Shown here: positions 45,054 to 54,007 of the stretch, piece by piece
Position numbering within the stretch: position 1 is the stretch's first letter
Layout of the letters: each line of letters begins with the position of its first letter
NCBI GenBank assembly: GCA_035575515.1
Contig: DATLXU010000114.1
Location: forward strand, 62,001-126,000
Source: DATLXU01 sp035575515
GTDB lineage: Bacteria; Acidobacteriota; Blastocatellia; UBA7656
Direction: 5' to 3'
DNA length: 64,000 nucleotides
The notes under the pieces: model-generated
The model's database searches: none
The model's input: the letters and a program-made list of their open reading frames with translations, nothing else
What the model was told of the DNA's origin: nothing
Translations under genes and position numbers: made by a program

Positions 45054-47828
45054 ATGGGAAACAAGTACGTTTATCTTTTTGCGAATGGCAAAGCCGATGG
45101 GCGCGGCGACATGAAAGACCTGCTTGGCGGCAAAGGCGCGGGCCTTGCCGAGATGACCAACGCGGGGCTGCCCGTTCCTCCCGGCTTTACGATTACCACC
45201 GAAGCCTGCAACGCTTATTATGCGACCGGACAGAAATTCCCTGAAGGAATGTGGCAGCAGGCGCTCGAAGCTTTGAAAGAAATTGAGCGCGCTACTGGCA
45301 AGAAATTCGGCGACGCTTCAAACCCGCTGCTGGTGTCTGTGCGTTCGGGGGCGAAGTTTTCCATGCCCGGAATGATGGACACAGTGTTGAATCTCGGTCT
45401 TAACGATGAAACGGTTGAAGGACTCGCTCGATTGACCAACAACGAACGATTCGCCTACGACGCTTACCGACGATTCATTCAGATGTTCGGCAAAATCGTT
45501 TTAGGAATAGACGGCGAGTTGTTCGATCACGCATTCGAGGCAGCGAAGCGAAAAGCAAAAGCGAAGCTCGACACTGATCTTAACGCGAAACAGCTCAAGC
45601 AGATTTGCAAAGATTTCAAAAAGATCATTCGCTCGCAGACCGGCTCAGGCTTTCCGACAGACCCGTATCGCCAGCTCGAGGAAGCCGTCAAAGCAGTCTT
45701 CCGCTCGTGGAATGGCGACCGAGCAATCGCCTATCGCCGCCGCGAAAAGATTCCTGATGATTTAGGCACAGCCGTCAACGTCGTGACGATGGTCTTCGGC
45801 AATATGGGCAACGACAGCGGGACGGGCGTGGCCTTCACTCGCAACCCTGCGACGGGCGAAAAGAAACTTTTTGGCGACTACCTGACGAACGCGCAGGGCG
45901 AAGACGTTGTCGCTGGCATCCGCACGCCCAAGCACATTGACGAGTTGAAGAAAGAGATGCCGGAAATCTACGACCAGTTCGTCGAAGTGGCCGAAAAGCT
46001 CGAACGCCACTACAAGGATATGCAGGACCTCGAATTCACAATTGAGCGCGGGCGATTGTGGATGCTCCAGACGCGCAACGGCAAGCGCACCGGCCCGGCC
46101 GCCGTAAAGATTGCCGTTGATATGGTGCGCGAAGGATTGATTGACAAAAAGACAGCCGTGCAGCGAGTGCCCGCAGGCGACCTCGATCAACTGCTTCACA
46201 AGATGATTGACCCGAAAGCGAAGGTCAACGTTTTGACCAAAGGCATCAACGCGAGTCCGGGCGCGGCTGTCGGTCGTGTGGTCTTCACTCCGAAGGAAGC
46301 CGAAGAGTGGGCGGCAAAAGGCGAGGCGGTGATACTTGTTCGCCGCGAGACTTCGCCCGAAGACGTTCGCGGGATGGATGCGGCCCAAGCTATCTTGACA
46401 TCAACAGGCGGGCCGACTTCGCACGCCGCAGTCGTTGCGCGCGGATGGGGCAAGCCCTGCGTCGTCGGCGCGAGCGAAATAGCGATTAACTATGGCAAGA
46501 ACGAATTTGCCGTCAACGGCACGCGGGTAAAGCGAGGCGACTGGATAACGATTGATGGAACAACGGGGCAAGTGATAGCCGGTCAGGCTCCGCTTGTTGA
46601 CCCGCAGATTGGCGACGACTTCCGCCAACTGATGGAGTGGGCCGATAAGTTCCGCAAACTTCGCGTGCGAACCAACGCAGATACGCCTGAAGACGCAGCG
46701 GTCGCGCGCAGCTTCGGCGCTGAAGGAATCGGGTTGTGCCGGACTGAGCATATGTTCTTCGAGGGAGATCGAATTGATTATGTTCGCCAGATGATCTTAG
46801 GCTCGCTCGAATACAAGAGCGTCGAGCGCGAGTTGAAATCGGTCGAAGACGAATTGAGAAAAACAACGCTCGCGAAGAAGCGCGAAGAGCTTGCGCGCGC
46901 GCGACGACGCTTGAAGCAGGAGATTGAAGAGCCGCGCCGCCTCTACAAAGGTGGCCTTGACGAATTGCTCAAGCTACAGCGCAAAGACTTCGAGGGCATA
47001 TTCAAAGCGATGGACGGTTTGCCTGTGACGATTCGCACGCTCGACCCGCCGCTGCATGAATTTTTGCCGCACGACGAAGAGGGCACGAAGAAACTCGCGC
47101 GCAAGCTGAAAGTCAAATGGCAAGACCTGTGGGCGCGCGTCCAGATGCTTCACGAAGCGAACCCGATGCTCGGCCATCGCGGCTGCCGACTTGGAGTCGT
47201 CTATCCTGAGATAACCGAGATGCAGGCGCGCGCGATATTCGAAGCGGCAGCGCGCGTTCAGAAGAAGGATGTCAAAGTTTTCCCTGAAATAATGATCCCG
47301 CTCGTTTCGGACGTGAATGAACTGAAGCTGCAGACGGAAGTCGTGCGCCGCGTCGCTGAAGAAGTAATGGACGAGACGAAGCAGAAGATTGAATATCTGG
47401 TCGGCACGATGATCGAATTGCCGAGGGCTGCGCTCACGGCAGATCGAATTGCAGAGGTCGCGGAGTTCTTCTCGTTCGGCACTAACGACCTGACGCAGAC
47501 GACGTTCGGGATTTCGCGCGACGATTCGGGCAAGTTCCTCCCGCACTACATCAGCGAGCGCATATTCAAGGCCGACCCGTTCCAGGTGCTGGACCAGGAA
47601 GGCGTTGGGCAGCTTGTGAGGGTAGGCACTGAGCGAGGCCGCACGACGCGGGCTGAATTGAAGGTTGGCATCTGCGGCGAGCACGGCGGCGAGCCTTCAT
47701 CTGTTGGCTTCTGCCATCGAGTCGGGTTGGATTACGTTTCGTGCTCGCCGTTTAGAGTTCCGATAGCGCGACTCGCGGCGGCGCAAGCTGCTTTGGGAAG
47801 CGAATCGGCCATCTCGCACACGGCGTGA
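45054..47828 (+). CDS. ppdK: Pyruvate, phosphate dikinase
   Basis: The ATG at 45054 (MGNKYVYLFANGKADG) has GGGGGA upstream and matches the conserved N-terminus better than an in-frame start at 45012. The 924-residue enzyme interconverts pyruvate, ATP and phosphate with PEP, AMP and pyrophosphate. The nucleotide domain shows GGKGAGLAEMTNAGLPVPPGF. The phosphocarrier His457 is in TSTGGPTSHAAV, and the PEP-binding barrel ends with GICGEHGGEP, whose Cys874 is the catalytic acid. A Lys/Arg/Glu-rich helical insert (about residues 585-625) makes it somewhat longer than usual. It would run gluconeogenesis or a PPi-linked glycolysis. Confidence 0.96.
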   Translation: MGNKYVYLFANGKADGRGDMKDLLGGKGAGLAEMTNAGLPVPPGFTITTEACNAYYATGQKFPEGMWQQALEALKEIERATGKKFGDASNPLLVSVRSGAKFSMPGMMDTVLNLGLNDETVEGLARLTNNERFAYDAYRRFIQMFGKIVLGIDGELFDHAFEAAKRKAKAKLDTDLNAKQLKQICKDFKKIIRSQTGSGFPTDPYRQLEEAVKAVFRSWNGDRAIAYRRREKIPDDLGTAVNVVTMVFGNMGNDSGTGVAFTRNPATGEKKLFGDYLTNAQGEDVVAGIRTPKHIDELKKEMPEIYDQFVEVAEKLERHYKDMQDLEFTIERGRLWMLQTRNGKRTGPAAVKIAVDMVREGLIDKKTAVQRVPAGDLDQLLHKMIDPKAKVNVLTKGINASPGAAVGRVVFTPKEAEEWAAKGEAVILVRRETSPEDVRGMDAAQAILTSTGGPTSHAAVVARGWGKPCVVGASEIAINYGKNEFAVNGTRVKRGDWITIDGTTGQVIAGQAPLVDPQIGDDFRQLMEWADKFRKLRVRTNADTPEDAAVARSFGAEGIGLCRTEHMFFEGDRIDYVRQMILGSLEYKSVERELKSVEDELRKTTLAKKREELARARRRLKQEIEEPRRLYKGGLDELLKLQRKDFEGIFKAMDGLPVTIRTLDPPLHEFLPHDEEGTKKLARKLKVKWQDLWARVQMLHEANPMLGHRGCRLGVVYPEITEMQARAIFEAAARVQKKDVKVFPEIMIPLVSDVNELKLQTEVVRRVAEEVMDETKQKIEYLVGTMIELPRAALTADRIAEVAEFFSFGTNDLTQTTFGISRDDSGKFLPHYISERIFKADPFQVLDQEGVGQLVRVGTERGRTTRAELKVGICGEHGGEPSSVGFCHRVGLDYVSCSPFRVPIARLAAAQAALGSESAISHTA

Positions 47829-47860
47829 TGGCAAGCTTCGCTTGATTGCGAGTTCCGTCA

Positions 47861-47990
47861 GTGGCGAGATGTTTACAGCGATCAGCGTCGTAATTGATCT
47901 CAAGCTCCGTAGGAGCGCGATGTGAAAAATTTTCGCTCCTGCGGAGCTTGTTTATTCGCGAATGCTGTTGCTATAAACATCTCGTCGCAA
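47861..47990. repeat. Nested palindromic repeat element
   Basis: Outer 11-base arms CGAGATGTTTA (47865-47875) and TAAACATCTCG (47974-47984) enclose an inner 16-bp stem (47902-47917 with 47934-47949, AAGCTCCG-type, one G-T wobble). It has no ORF and no T-run. It fills the gap between ppdK and the YkgJ gene. The AGCTCCG-GGAGCG core looks like a dispersed bacterial repeat. Confidence 0.75.
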
Positions 47991-48039
47991 CGCGGCTGAA
48001 TTCTGAAACGAATCGTTGAGCTACAGAAAACGCGAAGCT

Positions 48040-48450
48040 ATGAAAAAGAGACTCACTCGAAAGCGCAAGTCCGAGCTGTGCGTGATGTGCGGCAAGTGCT
48101 GCATGTCCATGACGTTTTACGGCGGCGAGGTGGACGACGAAGCGCGCGACGAAATTTATTGGATGGAGCTTCACGGCTTGAAGATTGACTACGTCACCGA
48201 GCGCGGGCGCACAGAGTATTACTTTTCAATCCCGCAGCGGTGCAACGCGTTGCAGGAGATTAAGACTGAAAGCGGGCAGACGAATTACATCTGCGGCGTC
48301 TATGAGACTCGCCCGCAGATGTGCCGCGATTACGACGGAAGCATCGCTGGCCCGCTCGGCGTTAAGGATTGTTTCTGGCGATTGGAAAAAGAAGGCAAGC
48401 CGCTGCCCGTCTCAAACCTCGTGCATATCCAACCATCGGCGCGCGGCTGA
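48040..48450 (+). CDS. YkgJ family cysteine-cluster protein
   Basis: A 136-residue protein (in-frame ATG at 48016 is an alternative start). The Cys pattern is that of the YkgJ family: CVMCGKCCMSM near the start, then RCNAL, ICGVYETRPQMCRDYDGS and DCFWRLEK. It should bind a metal, iron-sulfur or zinc. The biochemical role of the family is not settled. It begins just after the palindromic element. Confidence 0.85.
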   Translation: MKKRLTRKRKSELCVMCGKCCMSMTFYGGEVDDEARDEIYWMELHGLKIDYVTERGRTEYYFSIPQRCNALQEIKTESGQTNYICGVYETRPQMCRDYDGSIAGPLGVKDCFWRLEKEGKPLPVSNLVHIQPSARG

Positions 48451-48534
48451 AAGGCGATTGTAAAACTTTCTGTCGCGCGCCTAAAACAAGCGGGTGGTGA
48501 TTCAATCTCTATAATTCAATCTCGATGCAACGTG

Positions 48535-49236
48535 ATGAAGAACAGCGAATCGTATTTGAAAAATACCAAAGCAATCTTTTTTGACGCGGGCGGGACTTTA
48601 ATTCATCTCGATTCAGTTCGCATCTGCAGATTGATAAGCGATGAGCTTGGCGTAGAAACTTTCTCGGATAAATTCCCGCGCGCGCAGTCGCTTGCGATGT
48701 CGCGCGTGGCCGAGCTTGTGGCCGAAGGCGCTGGCTCAACGGAATCGCTCAAAGATCAATTCTACCTGACGCTCTTGCCTGAAATCGGAGTGCCGGAAGA
48801 TAAACTCACTCACGCAATCGAACATGTGCTCGCGCTTGCTCGCGCCGAGATGCTATGGCGCAAGGCTGAGCCACAAACTGCTTCGACACTGGAAGAATTA
48901 AAAGAGCGAGGACTGCGGCTTGCCGTCGTCTCAAACAGCGATGGGCGAATCCGTCACGCATTCGAGCAGGCTGGGCTTGATGCGTATTTCGATTTCTTCA
49001 TTGACTCGTTTCTCATCGGAGTCGAAAAGCCCGATCCGCGAATCTTTCAACTAGCGACAGAGCAAGCGGGCGTTGACACAGGCGAAGCTGCTTACGTGGG
49101 CGACCTCTACCACGTTGACGTTGTCGGCGCGCGGGCCGCGGGTCTTTTGCCTGTTCTCTACGATCCGTTTCAGCTTTACCCTGATGCGGATTGTTTGACG
49201 ATTCGCGCGATCAGCGATCTACTCACGCTCATTTGA
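48535..49236 (+). CDS. HAD superfamily hydrolase
   Basis: A 233-residue HAD phosphatase-like protein. Motif I is FFDAGGTL, where the second Asp of the usual DxD/DxG pattern is Gly-Gly; motif II is VVSNSDG, motif III is the Lys in GVEKPDPRIF and motif IV is YVGDLYHVDVVGA. The cap between motifs I and II is helical, like phosphoglycolate phosphatase and haloacid dehalogenase. The first codon could be GTG at 48532 or ATG at 48535. Its last eight bases overlap the end of the convergent cytochrome gene. Confidence 0.88.
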   Translation: MKNSESYLKNTKAIFFDAGGTLIHLDSVRICRLISDELGVETFSDKFPRAQSLAMSRVAELVAEGAGSTESLKDQFYLTLLPEIGVPEDKLTHAIEHVLALARAEMLWRKAEPQTASTLEELKERGLRLAVVSNSDGRIRHAFEQAGLDAYFDFFIDSFLIGVEKPDPRIFQLATEQAGVDTGEAAYVGDLYHVDVVGARAAGLLPVLYDPFQLYPDADCLTIRAISDLLTLI

Positions 49237-50455
49237 AGTTATTTAGCCAATCGTTCGTAGCGCGGAGATGCGCGACGACCAAAGCGCATAATGGGTCAGG
49301 TGACAATTCAGACCAGCGCGCGGCTTTAGGCGGCTCGTTCGGGTTGTTTGGATTTGCCTCTGAATTATCGAAGTATGCAATCACTTCAACGCGTGTGTCT
49401 TTTGGCAGCGCAATTGCCCGCTTTAAGTAATAAGTCTGTCGCCAGTCGAATTGATAACCGCGCGTCCATATCAGAACTTCTTCTGTTCCATCGGGACGAT
49501 ACGCGGTTGTCTGTAGCGAGACGAGGAGGGGATTAACCGCAGGGCGAATCGCAATAGCTTCCGCGTCATCTTGCATGGTGAACGAAGCTTTCACTCGTTG
49601 AATCTCTGCGCCAACTGGGATCATCGCGTTTGCGTTGTTGATCGCAATCTCGTGCGCTTGTTTGTGTGGAGGAGTCTTTGCGAAATAAAGTCCTACAGCG
49701 CTCTGGTCTTTTGTCGCTTCGCCCGCGCCGCGATAGTGAATCTTCACAGCGATGCGCGAGCCAGCTTTAAGCGGCCACGCAACATCGTCAGGCAACAGAA
49801 CTCGTTTTTCTCCCGGAACCCAACTCTCGATTTGCTTGCCCTCAACGCTGAGCGTCGCACAATGGACAACCGCGCCGTTGCCGGGTTGCAAATCAATAGC
49901 CGCAAGCCAGCGGTCTTCTTTCAGATTTGCATCAAGCGTGAGCGTGCGGTACTCATCGGCGTCGCCCGCGATTTCCGATGCGACTTCGGGTTTGAGAATC
50001 AAATCGGGCTTGCCCAGCGGCCACTCATTTGAATAAATCGGCCCGGCAGGAAAATCTTTATCGTCACCCTTAGGCGCGCCGCCTTCGACCCAGTTCACCA
50101 TCAGGTCAATCTCGCGCTGCGTAAGCTTCGGCGCGTTGGCAAATTCGCCGTAGCCTTTAACGGCTCGCCACGGCGGCATTCGGTGTTCGAGTATCTCTTC
50201 CTTGATGGCTTTGGCCCACGGGCGAGCCTCTTCGTATGTAGCAAGCGACATCGCAATGCCGCCCGGCTTGTGGCAGCCCAAGCAGCTTCGCTGAAGAATG
50301 CGAATGACCTCTTTGTTGAACCTTACTTTTGTTGTAATTGGCTCGTGCGCCTGCCCCCCGCGAAACCAAAGCACAATGATCGCCAGCAAAACGAAAACCA
50401 CAGAAGCACGATGACACGAAGGAAACACAGAGGGTTTATTTCCGACTCCTTGCAT
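49229..50455 (-). CDS. Haem c / PHM-like protein with lost copper ligands
   Basis: Third member of a family of three. The ATG at 50455 has an AGAGGAGG Shine-Dalgarno sequence; an earlier in-frame start (50530) would add residues encoded by a dispersed repeat. The 408-residue product has a signal-anchor and a haem motif CLGCH at 58-62, then a fold like its two paralogues. But the copper motifs are gone: VVHH reads VVHC, PHMHLRG reads NPLLVSL-like sequence and HFDNS reads YFDNS. It is probably not a copper monooxygenase; it may keep electron transfer or a structural role. Confidence 0.8.
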   Translation of the reverse strand: MQGVGNKPSVFPSCHRASVVFVLLAIIVLWFRGGQAHEPITTKVRFNKEVIRILQRSCLGCHKPGGIAMSLATYEEARPWAKAIKEEILEHRMPPWRAVKGYGEFANAPKLTQREIDLMVNWVEGGAPKGDDKDFPAGPIYSNEWPLGKPDLILKPEVASEIAGDADEYRTLTLDANLKEDRWLAAIDLQPGNGAVVHCATLSVEGKQIESWVPGEKRVLLPDDVAWPLKAGSRIAVKIHYRGAGEATKDQSAVGLYFAKTPPHKQAHEIAINNANAMIPVGAEIQRVKASFTMQDDAEAIAIRPAVNPLLVSLQTTAYRPDGTEEVLIWTRGYQFDWRQTYYLKRAIALPKDTRVEVIAYFDNSEANPNNPNEPPKAARWSELSPDPLCALVVAHLRATNDWLNNFK

Positions 50456-50580
50456 TCCTCCTCTTTCTGTGTCTCTGTGGTTAATCTCGTGAGCCATACT
50501 CATTAAAAAGGGCCGAACAACCTTAAACACGCCGGTTGAATCGGCCCTTCAATTCTAACTCAAACTCTCGCCAGATGCCG

Positions 50581-51816
50581 CTACTTGTTTTCGCTGATGA
50601 CCTCGCGGGCCTTCGTGTTTGGCTTGTCCCACGTGAAGCTCATCCAGCCGATCATCATCTCTTCCCATGTTTGATCGCCCCATCGAACCTCTTTCGTCGG
50701 GTCGTGGTTAAATTTATTCTTTTCGGAATTGTCGAAGTGCGCGACGCAATCAACGCGCGTCCCTTTGGGCGCAGGCACCGGGTCTTTCAAGACGTAATAG
50801 CTCTGCCACGAGAAGTCGTACTTCGGCACCGAAAGAATTATCTTCGACGTGCCGTCAGGGTATGTCACACGGAATTCAAAATCTTTGCCGCGCAGGTGCA
50901 TGTGCGGCATCAGCGTTCGTATGTGGGCATCTTCGGTGAATGTGTAGCTCGACCGCACTTCATAATTCGGGTGGCCCGCGGGTATCGTGAAGTTCGCATT
51001 CATAATCGGGCGCGTCAGGACTTCGGCCTGCGGCGGTTCTTTCGAGAAAACCAATCCGACGTATGAACGGTCTTTTGTCTCGGTGCCGTTCGGCGTGTAG
51101 TGGACTTGAAAGACGAGCGTCGAACCGGCGGGCACTTTGCGCGCAAGCCCCTTAGGGATGACCGCAGGCTGCTCGCCCGGCGCGTAGCCGACAAGGATTC
51201 TTCGTTGCCCGTCTTTACTTTGAACCATCACGATGACGTGATGCACGACGGCGCGATTTCCGGGACGAACCTCTGCCGCCTGCACCCATCGGTCTTCGGT
51301 GAAGTTAGTCGGCACGCTGAAGTATTTGTACTCGACCACGCCCGTCGCGGGCACTGTGTATTCCTGCGGCATCTGAAAAATCACATCCGGCTTGCCAATG
51401 TTCCAGCCGTCAACGAACTGCGGCGGGGCCGGAAGGTCTTTCGGGTCGCCTTCCTTCGCGCCCTGATCCACCCACGCGACAATCGTGTCAATGTCCGACT
51501 GGCTCAAGCGGCGGTCATTGGCATAAGGGCCGTAGTGCGGGTCTGCATGCCACGGAGGCATCACGCGCGTTGCGACTTTTTCTTTGATGGAGCGCGCCCA
51601 TGGTCGCGCTTCTTTGTAAGTCACAAGCGACATCGGCGCGACTTCGCCCGCGCGATGGCAACTGACGCAGTTCTTGTAAAAGATTGGCGCGACATGCTTG
51701 TTGAAGGTGATGTTCTTCGCCTGATCTTTTATGTCGCTCGCGCCTGCTGGCTGTGCGACGAACGCGAGCGCGGCGATGAATGTGAAAGCAACGAGGATGG
51801 GGAGTCGGTCTTTCAT
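50581..51816 (-). CDS. Haem c protein with copper monooxygenase-like domain
   Basis: The ATG at 51816 has AAGGAGG upstream and opens a signal peptide. The 411-residue protein has a haem c motif CVSCH at 50-54, the cytochrome segment (MSLVTYKEARPWARSIKEKV, then PPW) and a C-terminal part like the copper type II ascorbate-dependent monooxygenases. Copper-site motifs are intact: VVHH with His192/His193, and PHMHLRG with His305 and His307. A Met-rich MMIGWM segment follows. The haem domain could replace ascorbate as electron donor. The substrate is unknown. Confidence 0.85.
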   Translation of the reverse strand: MKDRLPILVAFTFIAALAFVAQPAGASDIKDQAKNITFNKHVAPIFYKNCVSCHRAGEVAPMSLVTYKEARPWARSIKEKVATRVMPPWHADPHYGPYANDRRLSQSDIDTIVAWVDQGAKEGDPKDLPAPPQFVDGWNIGKPDVIFQMPQEYTVPATGVVEYKYFSVPTNFTEDRWVQAAEVRPGNRAVVHHVIVMVQSKDGQRRILVGYAPGEQPAVIPKGLARKVPAGSTLVFQVHYTPNGTETKDRSYVGLVFSKEPPQAEVLTRPIMNANFTIPAGHPNYEVRSSYTFTEDAHIRTLMPHMHLRGKDFEFRVTYPDGTSKIILSVPKYDFSWQSYYVLKDPVPAPKGTRVDCVAHFDNSEKNKFNHDPTKEVRWGDQTWEEMMIGWMSFTWDKPNTKAREVISENK

Positions 51817-51874
51817 GCTGCCTCCTTGAACAAGCAAGGTTTTTATTAAAGCGGATCGCGCGTTGCGCGCAAAG

Positions 51875-52177
51875 CTAAAACCTGATCTTACCCGTGACGA
51901 CGTCTTTCGTCATCACCCAATCGCCAATGAAACTATAAAGCGGATAGGTGAAAGTCGCCGGGCGATTCTTTTGAAAGAAGAAATGGCCTATCCACGCGCA
52001 GCCGTATCCCAAAACGGGCAGCGCCGCAAGCGACCACCACGTTCTAGTCGCGACGGCGAAAACAATGGTCGCGATGACGAGCGTGTTGCCCAAAAGGTGA
52101 AGCCTTCGGCAGGCCGGACGGCTGTGCTCCGACAGGTAGAACGGATAAAAGTCAGCGAAGCTGTTGTAGCGCTTCAT
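51875..52177 (-). CDS. Mpo1-like (DUF962) membrane protein
   Basis: A 100-residue protein with the Mpo1/YGL010w pattern: FADFYPFYLSEHSRPACRRLHLLGNTL, then YGCAWIGHFFFQKNRPATFTYPLYSFIGDWVM. Two or three membrane segments are seen. In yeast Mpo1 is a dioxygenase that alpha-oxidises 2-hydroxy fatty acids, with histidines as iron ligands; the His residues here fit. It lies between two of the copper-monooxygenase-like genes on the same strand, so a shared oxidative role is possible. Confidence 0.85.
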   Translation of the reverse strand: MKRYNSFADFYPFYLSEHSRPACRRLHLLGNTLVIATIVFAVATRTWWSLAALPVLGYGCAWIGHFFFQKNRPATFTYPLYSFIGDWVMTKDVVTGKIRF

Positions 52178-52261
52178 CGCTTTCCTGTTTTAACGCAATG
52201 CGCCGGTCGAAGCAAGCCAAGCGACGACCGGCGCATCAGTTCGGTTGAGTTGTGCGAAAAC

Positions 52262-53689
52262 TTACCGGCTCGACGCGCCGCGCGCCGCATCGGGCTTCAT
52301 CATCTTCATCGGATTATCAATCACCATCTCAAGCCAGCCGATCATCATCTCGTCATAGGTCGGGTCGCCCCAGCGCACATCTTTCTTCGGGTCGGGGTTG
52401 TACTTGTTCTTCGCCGAGTTGTCGAAGTGCGCCGTCACGATTATCTTCGATCCCTTGGGAATCGTAATCGGTTTCTTGAGCGTGTAGTTGATCTGCCAGT
52501 TGAAGTTGAACTTTGGAACCCACAGCAGCGTCTCCCGTCGGCCATCCGGGTAGATGACTTCATACTTCATGTCTTTGCCGCGCAGGTGCATGTGCGGCAT
52601 ATAGCCCATGATTTGAATATCGCGCGGTGCCGTCATGCAGGCCATCACTTCGTGGTTTTCGGCTCCGGCTGGAATCTTGAACATTACGTTTGCCACGCCA
52701 GCCGTGAAAGCCATCTTGTCGGGCGGCTCTTTGGCAAGCCAGAGGCCGATGCTTGTGCGGTCTTTTTCAGGTTTTTCGAGCGCGCCGCGGAAGCTCGAAT
52801 AATGCATCTGGAACATTATGGTCGCGCCCTTCGGAACGAGCTTGGCCGTGCCGGGAGCATAGACGTTCGGCCCCATGCCCGGAGCGAAGCCCGCAAGCAG
52901 CGCGCCTTCTCTGTCTTCATCGCCGTTGCTGCGCTGGCCGCCGCCTTGCGGAGGCTGATTGTCGCACGTGTTATCATCAACGGGCGCGTCCATCTTGACG
53001 CGGCGCAGCGTGCCGTCCATGTACATTATCGAAGAGCGAGTGGTTCGCTTCTTGCCCGCTTCGCCTGCGGCCAGACGCTTGGCCATCTGCTCAGGCGTCT
53101 GGATAAAGGCGATGACGTGATGCACGACCTTCTTGTTGCCGGGCATTATCTCAGCCGCCTGCACCCAGACGTCTTTGTCGAAATTGGTCGGGATGAAAAA
53201 GTTTATGTAGTTGTCGGGCGCGGTCGGCTCGACTGTGAATTCTTCTCCCATTGTCAACACAACGTCAGGCTTGCCGAGTTGCCAACCGCCTTTCGCAAAC
53301 TCCGGCGCGGGCGGCAGCTCTTTCGGATTCCCTTCTTTCGCGCCCTGATCCACCCACGCGGCGATAGTGTCAATCTCTTGCTGGGTCATCCGCTTGTCGT
53401 TCGAGAAATCGCCATAGTGCGGATCGGGACTCCAGGGAGGCATCTCGCGCGTGATGACCTTCTCTTTGATAGAGCGCGCCCAAGGCCGCGCGTCTTTATA
53501 CGAGACGAGCGACATCGGCGCTATATCGTTCGGTTTATGGCATTCGACGCAGTGCTTGTAGAATATCGGCGCCACGTCTTTGCTGAAGGTGACTTCTTTC
53601 TTATTCGAGTTTGCGCTTGAGTACTGGCCGAGCGCGATTAAACAAATTGCTACGATCAGGATAGGGAGGGAAAACTTCTTCAACGTCAT
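52262..53689 (-). CDS. Haem c protein with copper monooxygenase-like domain, long form
   Basis: The ATG at 53689 has AAGGAGA nine bases upstream. The 475-residue protein has a signal peptide, a haem c motif CVECH at 47-51 and a copper-monooxygenase-like C-terminal part with VVHH (His190/His191), PHMHLRG (His366 and His368) and HFDNSAKNKY. A 50-60-residue insert around 205-270, with a Gly/Asn/Asp-rich part (QPPQGGGQRSNGDEDRE), is not in its paralogues. First gene of a run of four; a clear promoter lies upstream. Confidence 0.87.
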   Translation of the reverse strand: MTLKKFSLPILIVAICLIALGQYSSANSNKKEVTFSKDVAPIFYKHCVECHKPNDIAPMSLVSYKDARPWARSIKEKVITREMPPWSPDPHYGDFSNDKRMTQQEIDTIAAWVDQGAKEGNPKELPPAPEFAKGGWQLGKPDVVLTMGEEFTVEPTAPDNYINFFIPTNFDKDVWVQAAEIMPGNKKVVHHVIAFIQTPEQMAKRLAAGEAGKKRTTRSSIMYMDGTLRRVKMDAPVDDNTCDNQPPQGGGQRSNGDEDREGALLAGFAPGMGPNVYAPGTAKLVPKGATIMFQMHYSSFRGALEKPEKDRTSIGLWLAKEPPDKMAFTAGVANVMFKIPAGAENHEVMACMTAPRDIQIMGYMPHMHLRGKDMKYEVIYPDGRRETLLWVPKFNFNWQINYTLKKPITIPKGSKIIVTAHFDNSAKNKYNPDPKKDVRWGDPTYDEMMIGWLEMVIDNPMKMMKPDAARGASSR

Positions 53690-53750
53690 GAGCAAAGTCT
53701 CCTTGGGGTCTGCTTAGGTTTACTACTAAAGCCGATTCACGAGCGATATT

Positions 53751-53779
53751 ATGCTAAGCGGCGTTCGTTCACGTGTCAA
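53751..53779 (-). promoter_or_regulatory. Sigma-70-type promoter for the haem/copper gene run
   Basis: On the minus strand, TTGACA (53774-53779) and TAGCAT (53751-53756) are spaced by 17 bases. The transcript would start near 53744, leaving a leader of about 55 bases with the AAGGAGA site. The rest of the gap to 54008 shows nothing else. Confidence 0.5.
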
Positions 53780-54007
53780 GCAACTTATGAAATTTACAGG
53801 CAAAAACGTCGCGCATTATTGGGCGGGCGGGCGAGGTGAATGCAGTGCGACAAGCGACAGATATTGAAACACAGGAAGAGCGCGACGCGTCGTTATGTGG
53901 CCAACCTTCGCTCAATCTGAGCCAAGTCGCGACCATTGCTCATAGACAATCCATCTTGCTCGTGAGACAATCCTCGCCTCTCAATCAACTTGCAAGAGGT
54001 GAAAGCT

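Noticed and set aside
46974..47684. A 236-codon minus-strand frame inside ppdK
   Set aside because: Antisense to the conserved PEP-binding domain of ppdK; no domain of its own.
51863..53620. A 585-codon plus-strand frame opposite the haem/copper genes
   Set aside because: It runs antisense through the Mpo1-like gene and most of the copper-monooxygenase-like gene, both of which have clear domains. Its product is Arg/His-rich with no family, a typical shadow of GC-rich genes.
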